Positions 7,377 to 13,474 of a DNA stretch of 13,474 nucleotides are shown here, in pieces (position 1 is the stretch's first letter; every line of letters begins with the position of its first letter). A program made the position numbers and the translations under genes. The notes beneath the pieces were generated by a model. The model was not told where the DNA came from. It saw nothing but the letters and a program-made list of their open reading frames with translations, and ran no database searches. The DNA is from Weeksellaceae bacterium (GTDB lineage Bacteria > Bacteroidota > Bacteroidia > Flavobacteriales > Weeksellaceae): contig JAQVDG010000023.1 in assembly GCA_028698395.1 (NCBI GenBank), forward strand, positions 1 through 13,474, read 5' to 3'.

Positions 7377-8573
7377 CTATACTTTAACCTTCAATTGAAT
7401 TGCTTTTTCTTTTTTGTCTTCTGTCGCTGGTAATATTTTAAATTCCACTTCTAAACCAATAGCTATTTTTTTAATGATTTCTTCTGTCGTGTTTACTCGA
7501 AAGTAAACTGATTTATTGCCGTCAAATTTTATAAAACCATCTGCACCCTTTTCGTCATTATGTAAAATTCGGTCAATCTTTCCAGTTTGTCTTTGGGTTG
7601 TATTTTGTCTCGGTGCATTCTGTTGTGGATTAAAACTGCTCCAGTAATTTTTTAATTCTCTTTTTAACTCTGGCAATTTTTCAATTGTGATTTGCTCAAA
7701 AGAAAATTGAGCTAATGCCGAAGAAACTGAATTTGGAACATTCCATTCTTCTTTTAGTCTCAAGAGTTTTGATAATGAATAATGTTTAAAGGATAATTCC
7801 TTTTCATCTTTTAATGCCAACAATTCCGCTATTAAAACAAGTAGCCCAACTTTATATTCTAGGTCGCCAAAATTATTAATTGCACTTATGGCAAATTTAA
7901 AAGCCTTTTCATAATCGCCATTTTCCTTATAAATCTGAGCAACTTCGTTTTGAATAAACCATTCTTTTTTTCGCTTAAGAATCAAAAGCAATTCATTTAG
8001 TGCGTCAGCAGAATTGCCAAGATGTTTTTTTGATAATGCTATTCTTCTTGCAAACCAAACTTCATTTGAATAGTGGAACTTTTCAAATGATTCGAGAGCT
8101 TTCTTTGATAAATCAAAGCATTCTTGATAATGTTGTGTTTCAAAAAGTGCTTTAGTCTTAACTGCATACCAATCTTCTTTGCTTGATGCAAGTTCCATTG
8201 GTTTCTTTTCTCCTTTTCGTTCAACTTCAATGGTTCTACATTCTGTATCAAGTGAATCAACGGAAACCAAATCGCAAAATCTATTTACAACAGTCCAATT
8301 TACAGAAGGTTTGTCTTTGAATTTTTTAAGTAAATATGAAAAGTTCTTTGGGTCTAAAACTACATTATATTGCTCAATGAAAGTGAAAATTACATCGTAA
8401 TGATTTGTTTCAATTAATGCTGAAATCATTTCATAAACGATAAATTTGTTTAATCCAATTTGTTCGGGTGTAAACTCATTCTTGCCATCTTTGAAATACT
8501 TTAATGTCTCAGCAAATTTTTTCTCTTTGTTGAGTTTCGATATAGCTTGACTAAAGTCGAATAATGAAGCCAT
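7377..8573 (-). CDS. TPR-like protein with C-terminal cold-shock-like domain
   Basis: This 398-residue soluble protein has two parts. Residues 1-310 are helical and TPR-like, with helix pairs visible around 135-165 (WYAVKTKALFETQHYQECF), 170-200 and 204-235 (NEVAQIYKENGDYEKAFKFA). A polar Gln/Asn linker spans about 316-329. Residues 330-398 resemble a cold-shock/OB domain: TGKIDRI, then KGADGFIKF (342-350) in place of RNP1, and VYFRV (356-360) in place of RNP2. Such domains bind single-stranded RNA or DNA. No signal peptide or membrane segment is seen. It starts 3 bp after the stop of the NERD-helicase gene, so the two are surely co-transcribed and probably act together. Its exact role is unknown; an adaptor or nucleic-acid sensor for the helicase is a guess. 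Confidence 0.8.
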   Translation of the reverse strand: MASLFDFSQAISKLNKEKKFAETLKYFKDGKNEFTPEQIGLNKFIVYEMISALIETNHYDVIFTFIEQYNVVLDPKNFSYLLKKFKDKPSVNWTVVNRFCDLVSVDSLDTECRTIEVERKGEKKPMELASSKEDWYAVKTKALFETQHYQECFDLSKKALESFEKFHYSNEVWFARRIALSKKHLGNSADALNELLLILKRKKEWFIQNEVAQIYKENGDYEKAFKFAISAINNFGDLEYKVGLLVLIAELLALKDEKELSFKHYSLSKLLRLKEEWNVPNSVSSALAQFSFEQITIEKLPELKRELKNYWSSFNPQQNAPRQNTTQRQTGKIDRILHNDEKGADGFIKFDGNKSVYFRVNTTEEIIKKIAIGLEVEFKILPATEDKKEKAIQLKVKV

Positions 8574-8576
8574 AGT

Positions 8577-11540
8577 TTAAGCTTTGATTTGATTAATAGC
8601 ATTAATGAAAGAATTCCATATTGCTTGATTTGAATAATACTTTGCTGTGATTTTGCTAAAAGCACCGTCACCGTTATAATCAACTTCTAAATCTAATTCG
8701 TCATTTTCTGTGCTAAACAATTTGATTCTATCCTTAAAATTGGTTTGAATGATTTGGCTAAAAAATACATTGTCCTGTTTTAAAATATTTGATAGAATTT
8801 CGTATTGATTTTTTCGCCAAATGTCTTTAACAATGCCTAAATCAAATGAAAGGCTTTTGGATTTTAACTTTTCAATAATTTCATTACCAAAAGCCGTGTC
8901 TCCGCCTGATAATGATGGAAATCTAAATTTTCCTTGACCATTATAGCTAAAAGAAATAATAGTGGTTTTTGTATTATTTTTTAAATGGTAACGTTCTTGC
9001 CAGTTCAGATTTTCAACTCTTTCGATTTCCGTGTCAATTAGTTTACTTAAAACGAAATCTTTAAACTCAGTCAAACGGTTTTCGGTTTCTTGGCTTTCAG
9101 CAATGTAAAAAAACTCGTTTGTGGCATTTGCAGAATTGCTATCAACAAATTCAGTTTTATCAAAAGGGCTTATTGGTTTGTAATTGATTAAAGAAACTTT
9201 TTTTCTTGCTCTACTAATTCCAGTATAAAGCCATCTGAAATGATTTTCGTTTGTTGTTCCAGCTTTTTCAACATTGAAAATTACTTCTTGCCACTTATAA
9301 GACATTGACTTATGAACTGTCATTGCCCAACCAAACCGCAACAAAGCAGAATTTTTAAATTTATAATACTCTGTTGATGGGTCTTTCCTTAAAGTTGCTT
9401 CAATATTTGAACGATGTTTTTTGCTTGCGGATTTAAACAGTCTTTTCTGTTCTCTTATTTTTTCATCTAATTTAGTTTTAACCTTTTCTCCACTTTCAAG
9501 TTTTTGCTTTAAAACTTTAATTTCAGTTTCCAGCAAAACATATTTTTCTGATTTTAGAATTTCCAAATATTCGGTTGTATTTTCAAATGGATGCGACTTT
9601 AAATATTCAGCAATGTATGAGTTCAAGAGAATTTTGAACGCTATAATTTCATTTTTTGATAACTCAGCTTTTGCATTTATCCTATAGTTTTCTAGGCTTA
9701 AAACAATTGCTTTTTGTCCAGTTTCATTGAGAGTTAAAGAAATTTCTCTAAAAGTTAGAACTGTTGATTCTTGGTTCTTTTTGGTTTTTATTGTTTTTTC
9801 TATCGGTGTGTTATTGACTGCTGTTATTGTTGCAAACTGTCCATTGTAAACTTTTTTTGGTTCAGCAAAAGGGTCATTTATATCTTCAATAGATATGTTG
9901 TTATTGAATAGAACCAAATCATTTATGGCAATATCTTGTCCGTTTTTGATTATTGATTGTTTAATCCAATAATTTACTTTTTGTGATTCTTCGTTGCTGA
10001 AACATAGAATATGACACTCAGTTTTATCGTGGATAATATCAGAAACCGCCTTTGTAACATCTTCTTTTTGTAAAAAGCAAAAACTGTCGCCTGCAATAAA
10101 TTGAAGTGAATTGAAATATTTAGTGCGAATTTTATCAACGCAAAACAATGCTTCCTTATTGATAACAGAAAAGTCGGGTTTGTCTAATAGTTGATAAGCG
10201 TTGGTTTTTAACTTATACGCTTCTTCTAAATACAAAGGATTTAAAGGCGATTCATCAGTTTTTCCTAATTGAAGTTGAAAAGGGTCACCAATGAAAATTA
10301 TTTTTCTTTTGGTATTTGCTAAATTTGTGAAGCTCAAAAAATCTTTCAGCAAATAACCTGTACCAAAAATTAAATCAATGGATTGATTAAACGAATCTGA
10401 CACAAGTTGTGATTCATCAACGATGAATAAAGCGTTTTCAGCGTTATCACAGTTTTTTAAAGGAATTTCTTCAACTTGTAATTCTTCTGAATCATTGGTT
10501 TCGTCTATTTCTTCGGGGTTCTCTTGTTCTTTGGTTTGCTCGTCTTCTTGCTTATTGTTTTTTTGTCCACCATAAATGTATGAGTAAATGCTATTTACTC
10601 TGTCTAATCCGCCAATCGTAAGCAAGTTGTTTGCTACTCGACTTGATGAAGCAAAAATTTCAGTTTCCTGTATTCCCAAGTTGTAGGCAAGTTCCTGAAT
10701 AAAAGGAATTAGATATGATTTACCACTATTAGAAGTTCCTTGTAAAACGAAAATTTGTTGTTCTGGATTTTCTAAAAATGTTTTTATTTCAGTTAATGCT
10801 GAATGTTGGTCGGCATAAAGCTTTTTAAAATCAAGTGTAGCCGATTTATCGGCAAACACTTTTAATTTATCTTCAAGCGGTTTGTCGTCAAACTTAAACT
10901 TGTCAGCACGAAATACTTTTTTAAAAGCATCATAGGAATTTGGCGAAATGTTTACATCCTTGTCGGAAACATCAATAATATCCAATAAGCCTTCAAGGAA
11001 AGTTATTTTGTCGAGAATGAAAAAATTGAGTGCTTCATTTAATGGAATTCGTCCGTTCAATTCGGTTTCTTCTTGAAAACAAATTATTCTTACGGTATGG
11101 TTTGGATTAAATATATCGCCTGTTTTCAGGTCTTTTTGAATGTACTTGTTGTAAACTTCTGAAAATCGTCTTTTCTGATTTTTTAATTGAATGAACGGAT
11201 TTATGGAACTACCGCCTTTGATTTGGTCGCCAGTTGCATTTGTCCAAATACCCATTTCAAAATTTCTTTCGTTGGGGAGATTTATTTTGCCACTAAAATT
11301 TTTGAAGTCAATAATACAAACTACTTGGTCTGTAATAAGCAAAGCATCAATTTGAAGTCTTTCGTCAACTTCACAAAATGGGCTTCCAATTAGAAGTCCA
11401 GAACGTCCATTGTCTGCGAAAGATTTATGTAAGTGTCTTGCGAACTCGCGGAAAAAAGTATTTTCATAATTCTTTGAGTATGTATTTTTTCTAACTTCTA
11501 ACATATTCCAATCATTGATATTTTGTTTGTGTGTCGGCAA
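8577..11540 (-). CDS. NERD nuclease-domain and SF1 helicase fusion
   Basis: This protein of up to 987 residues joins a nuclease-like domain to a helicase. Residues 25-200 resemble a NERD/restriction-endonuclease fold: QIDALLITDQVVCIIDFKN (63-81) with D65 and D78-F-K80 as the D...(D/E)xK site. The helicase has Walker A GTSNSGKS (268-275), DESQ (375-378), GDPFQL (418-423), TVHKSMS (741-747) and YTGISRAR (772-779), the SF1 motifs I, II, III, V and VI. An acidic insert (331-358) and a charged coiled-coil-like region (660-710) interrupt the core. The last 200 residues are unassigned. The reading frame can open with TTG at 11540, but that lies 2 bp from the F2 hairpin. The ATG at 11504 (codon 13, MLEVRKN) is the likelier start. 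A nuclease-helicase effector is likely; defence is inferred. Confidence 0.87.
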   Translation of the reverse strand: MPTHKQNINDWNMLEVRKNTYSKNYENTFFREFARHLHKSFADNGRSGLLIGSPFCEVDERLQIDALLITDQVVCIIDFKNFSGKINLPNERNFEMGIWTNATGDQIKGGSSINPFIQLKNQKRRFSEVYNKYIQKDLKTGDIFNPNHTVRIICFQEETELNGRIPLNEALNFFILDKITFLEGLLDIIDVSDKDVNISPNSYDAFKKVFRADKFKFDDKPLEDKLKVFADKSATLDFKKLYADQHSALTEIKTFLENPEQQIFVLQGTSNSGKSYLIPFIQELAYNLGIQETEIFASSSRVANNLLTIGGLDRVNSIYSYIYGGQKNNKQEDEQTKEQENPEEIDETNDSEELQVEEIPLKNCDNAENALFIVDESQLVSDSFNQSIDLIFGTGYLLKDFLSFTNLANTKRKIIFIGDPFQLQLGKTDESPLNPLYLEEAYKLKTNAYQLLDKPDFSVINKEALFCVDKIRTKYFNSLQFIAGDSFCFLQKEDVTKAVSDIIHDKTECHILCFSNEESQKVNYWIKQSIIKNGQDIAINDLVLFNNNISIEDINDPFAEPKKVYNGQFATITAVNNTPIEKTIKTKKNQESTVLTFREISLTLNETGQKAIVLSLENYRINAKAELSKNEIIAFKILLNSYIAEYLKSHPFENTTEYLEILKSEKYVLLETEIKVLKQKLESGEKVKTKLDEKIREQKRLFKSASKKHRSNIEATLRKDPSTEYYKFKNSALLRFGWAMTVHKSMSYKWQEVIFNVEKAGTTNENHFRWLYTGISRARKKVSLINYKPISPFDKTEFVDSNSANATNEFFYIAESQETENRLTEFKDFVLSKLIDTEIERVENLNWQERYHLKNNTKTTIISFSYNGQGKFRFPSLSGGDTAFGNEIIEKLKSKSLSFDLGIVKDIWRKNQYEILSNILKQDNVFFSQIIQTNFKDRIKLFSTENDELDLEVDYNGDGAFSKITAKYYSNQAIWNSFINAINQIKA

Positions 11541-11541
11541 G

Positions 11542-11605
11542 AAAACAGCTCTTTTGCAAACTTTGGTTGCGTGTCGGCTTGTGTGGTTTGCAAATGTGCT
11601 GTTTT
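11542..11605. repeat. F2 hairpin repeat, copy d
   Basis: Outer stem AAAACAGC (11542-11549) pairs with GCTGTTTT (11598-11605). The internal loop is TCT (11550-11552) opposite TGT (11595-11597). The inner stem TTTGCAAAC (11553-11561) pairs with GTTTGCAAA (11586-11594). All pairs are perfect. GTGTCGGC occurs at 11531-11538 and again in the loop at 11571-11578, and GTGCGTTGG follows at 11606-11614. It lies directly upstream of the NERD-helicase gene. No TAnnTTTG promoter box is visible between it and the gene. Confidence 0.92.
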
Positions 11606-11685
11606 GTGCGTTGGCTGTTCATTTATTTCGTTTTTTTCTGTCTTTATGTAGCAAATTGTCTGCTGTGTCGTTTTTTTTTACACTT

Positions 11686-11818
11686 GGCGGTAACGGCTGG
11701 GGGTGTGTATAGTGCAGGGGATTGAAACGTTATCCTATCCCACGCTACGAAGCTACAAAAAGCGAGAAAGTTTCCTAATCCGTTGATAACCTGCATTATA
11801 TACACCCCTTGTTGGCGG
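11686..11818. repeat. F1 long palindromic repeat, copy c
   Basis: Outer arms are GGCGGTAAC (11686-11694) and GTTGGCGG (11811-11818). Inner 19-bp arms are 11700-11718 and 11790-11808 (GGGGTGTGTATAGTGCAGG against CCTGCATTATATACACCCC). The interior of 71 bases shares TATCCTRTCC and GCTAC with copy b and CGAAGCT with copy a. It separates module B from module C, and no F2 element follows it. Together with F2 copy d it fills most of the gene-free stretch 11541-11852. A T-run (11671-11679) precedes it. Confidence 0.87.
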
Positions 11819-11852
11819 TAGTTTTTTAATTCTACTAATAGTTGTTGTTCAA

Positions 11853-12026
11853 TCAATTATTTTTTTTAGTTTCTTTGGACAGTAAAACAATACCAATAAT
11901 TATTAAACCAAATTTTAAGATATATCCAAAAACTACAACTCCGCTATCAGCATTTGATGGGCTTATTAAACCTCCAATTAAACTTAATAAACCTATACCA
12001 AGCAATATAACTCCAATAACCTTCAT
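11853..12026 (-). CDS. Small two-helix membrane protein, 57 residues
   Basis: An ATG at 12026 opens a 57-codon frame ending in TGA at 11853-11855. The protein has two hydrophobic segments, about 3-22 (VIGVILLGIGLLSLIGGLI) and 29-50 (GVVVFGYILKFGLIIIGIVLLS). A short loop (SPSNADS) joins them, and the tail is Lys/Asn-rich and charged (SKETKKNN). It begins 1 bp after the stop of the lipoprotein gene, which supports a real co-transcribed gene even though it is very short. The family is unknown. It is probably an inner-membrane protein. The low-complexity plus-strand frame over the same bases is its shadow. Confidence 0.65.
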   Translation of the reverse strand: MKVIGVILLGIGLLSLIGGLISPSNADSGVVVFGYILKFGLIIIGIVLLSKETKKNN

Positions 12027-12027
12027 A

Positions 12028-13017
12028 TTAATTAAATTTTAGTGAATAAATTGATTTTTTGAAAACTTCTTCAAAATCGTTAAAGTTGTTTTCTTTTGTC
12101 ATTGCTGTTATAACATATGCAAAATTCTCTTTATAAAAATAAACCTCAATAGCCTTTGTGTTGTAAGTTGGGCTAGTGTAGTAAATCATAAACGCCTTAT
12201 GATTCTCAATGAAATTTTTTTCAGATTTAACAATTATATGCGATAGATTCTGTTGCTGAAATAATTGTTCCATTATTTCTTTTGTGTAATCGTGTGCGCT
12301 TATTGAGTATTCTTCTTTTGTCCGAGGATAAACAGCAACGACTATTGAACTACCAGTTTTTGTGTTTTGGAACTTTAAGTCAGTATGTTGACCTGAGGGT
12401 TTTACTAATTCAAATTCGCTTGGATAAAAAATACTATATTTATATTTATCGCTACCAGCCTTATTAAAATTTTTACTACTCGAATTTGCAACACAATTCA
12501 ACTGCTTGCTCAATACAGAACTATTAACCTTGCATTCTAAGGTATGCATTAAGTTATCTTCAAGCATAAATGAAACAGTTAATATACTTGAATTTTTTAG
12601 TGATTCAATTTGATTTTCTTTAATTAAAAAAACACCAATTGCAGCTTCACTTTTCTCGATATACGATAAACCTGAGTTTACTAGTTTGAATGTCAGCATC
12701 TCATTGCTCTCAAGACGAATAGTTAAATCACTGGTAATTTTTGATGCAATTTCAAAAAATCTAACGAGTGCAGATAAATAGTATTCATAACCATTTGAAG
12801 ATATTGAAATGCCAACCTGAAGTTTGTTGTCTGAGGAAATTGGTATTGGGGGGTATTGTGTTACAATTATACCATCATCACGTTTAATTATTTCATAGTC
12901 ACAGAAATCAACTATTTTTTGATTAGATTGTTTGCTCGTATTTGTATTATTTTGCTGATTTTGAGTACAACTAATAATAGCAAATTGGCAGATGATAATT
13001 ATTATTAACCGTTTCAT
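12028..13017 (-). CDS. Lipoprotein with PsbP/DUF1795-like C-terminal half
   Basis: This 329-residue protein begins with a lipoprotein signal peptide: MKRLIIIIICQFAIISC, with C17 as the lipidated residue of a relaxed lipobox (IISC). An Asn/Gln-rich linker follows to about residue 33. Residues 40-175 form a beta-rich region I do not recognise. Residues 190-328 resemble the Mog1/PsbP/DUF1795 fold, with YSIFYPSEFELV, DLKFQN, SSIVVAVYP, AFMIYYTSP, AYVITAM and a terminal FKKSIYSLKF. Such domains occur in many envelope lipoproteins of unknown role. It lies 11 bp after the upstream secreted-protein gene and 1 bp before the small membrane protein gene, so the three form one envelope operon. No link to modules A and B is visible beyond adjacency. 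Confidence 0.75.
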   Translation of the reverse strand: MKRLIIIIICQFAIISCTQNQQNNTNTSKQSNQKIVDFCDYEIIKRDDGIIVTQYPPIPISSDNKLQVGISISSNGYEYYLSALVRFFEIASKITSDLTIRLESNEMLTFKLVNSGLSYIEKSEAAIGVFLIKENQIESLKNSSILTVSFMLEDNLMHTLECKVNSSVLSKQLNCVANSSSKNFNKAGSDKYKYSIFYPSEFELVKPSGQHTDLKFQNTKTGSSIVVAVYPRTKEEYSISAHDYTKEIMEQLFQQQNLSHIIVKSEKNFIENHKAFMIYYTSPTYNTKAIEVYFYKENFAYVITAMTKENNFNDFEEVFKKSIYSLKFN

Positions 13018-13028
13018 TTTTTTGTTTT

Positions 13029-13451
13029 TTAGAAGGTTAGCATTAGACCATATGATGACTGGTAAGTAATCATTTTCATAACAATCTGATTTTCATATTT
13101 ATTTGATTTAGTTATATCTATTATTGAGAAGTTGATAAGTATGATATCATCGGTATTACTATCAGTTCTTTTGTATTTAAAATCAGAGCCTTCTTTTCCG
13201 ATATATTTGAAGTAGCCACCATAACCAAACTTGCCATTTGCAGTCATTTTTATATAATAGCTACCATCAGATTTGTGTCTAAAAAATATTTCAGATGGGG
13301 CAGGTTTTTTTATTTGTCCCCAAATAATTGGTTTATTTCTAGTTATAGAATTGTTTGTAACAATGCCTTTCACTGAATATTCTTTTTCATTGGATTGTGC
13401 AAAACCCAAAAATGGAATTATAAAGACAATGAATAATAGTATATTTTTCAT
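13029..13451 (-). CDS. Small secreted protein of unknown function
   Basis: This 140-residue protein has a classical signal peptide: MKNILLFIVFIIPFLGFAQS, with likely cleavage after FAQ or at the AQ-S junction, as is common in Bacteroidota. The mature part of about 120 residues is beta-rich, polar and Lys/Tyr/Gly-rich (FGYGGYFKYIGKEG), with no Cys in the mature region. I do not recognise the family. It is the first gene of the envelope operon in this window. Only 23 bases upstream are visible, so the promoter cannot be judged. Confidence 0.7.
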   Translation of the reverse strand: MKNILLFIVFIIPFLGFAQSNEKEYSVKGIVTNNSITRNKPIIWGQIKKPAPSEIFFRHKSDGSYYIKMTANGKFGYGGYFKYIGKEGSDFKYKRTDSNTDDIILINFSIIDITKSNKYENQIVMKMITYQSSYGLMLTF

Positions 13452-13474
13452 TATTTCGTGTTGTTTATGGTAAC

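Larger units (their letters stand above)
7300..11605. other. Candidate cassette B: two-gene module bracketed by F2 repeats
   Basis: The NERD-helicase and TPR/cold-shock genes are enclosed by two same-orientation F2 hairpins (7300-7361 and 11542-11605). F1 palindromes lie just outside (7093-7225 and 11686-11818). The geometry is the same as for candidate cassette A. Physical mobility is inferred, not shown. Confidence 0.45.

Noticed and set aside
11515..11725. Plus-strand frames of 64-65 codons upstream of the NERD-helicase gene
   Set aside because: They overlap F2 copy d and the left arm of F1 copy c and have Cys/Phe/Leu-rich low-complexity translations.
293..11818. CRISPR array
   Set aside because: Repeats are kilobases apart, vary in sequence, and there are no short regular spacers.
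13469..13474. GGTAAC at the right edge as the start of a fourth F1
   Set aside because: Only six matching bases are visible, which could easily be chance; the TTGTTACC at 4-10 on the left edge is equally weak.

Overview
The window looks like an accessory region of a Bacteroidota chromosome. The evidence is the AT-rich coding sequence, genes that mostly lack strong Shine-Dalgarno sites, one candidate TAnnTTTG -7 box, a lipoprotein with a Bacteroidota-style signal peptide, and GC-richer palindromic repeats between gene blocks. No species can be named from sequence alone. All convincing genes lie on the minus strand, so transcription runs from high to low coordinates.

Layout, left to right. (0) 1-460: an open frame on the plus strand that enters the window without a start and may be the tail of an unknown gene; it runs into a long palindromic repeat (family F1, 293-426). 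(A) 577-6897: a tightly packed four-gene operon. In transcription order it encodes a NurA-like nuclease, a HerA-like hexameric ATPase, a GHKL/HSP90-type ATPase with a coiled-coil tail, and a large radical SAM protein. Junctions are 0 bp, 8-bp overlap and 4-bp overlap. (B) 7377-11540: a two-gene operon encoding a NERD-nuclease/SF1-helicase fusion and a TPR protein with a C-terminal cold-shock-like domain. (C) 11853-13451: three small envelope genes: a secreted protein, a lipoprotein with a PsbP-like C-terminal half, and a 57-residue two-helix membrane protein.

The most striking non-coding feature is a pair of repeat families at the module boundaries. F2 (four copies, 61-64 bp) is a hairpin with an invariant TCT/TGT internal loop. 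Its outer and inner stems differ in sequence between copies but remain complementary. F1 (three copies, about 130 bp) is a long interrupted palindrome with TAACGG at the left and GTTA or GTTG at the right. All copies of each family face the same way. The order is F1-F2-[module A]-F2-F1-F2-[module B]-F2-F1-[module C], so both nucleic-acid-processing modules are bracketed by F2 and separated by F1. This resembles an array of exchangeable cassettes.

Interpretation. Modules A and B have domain sets typical of anti-phage or anti-plasmid systems: a HerA-NurA DNA translocase/nuclease with a GHKL switch and a radical SAM enzyme, and a nuclease-helicase with an RNA-binding-type partner. I do not recognise the four-gene combination of module A as a named system. 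Defence function is inferred from domains and context and is not shown by the sequence.
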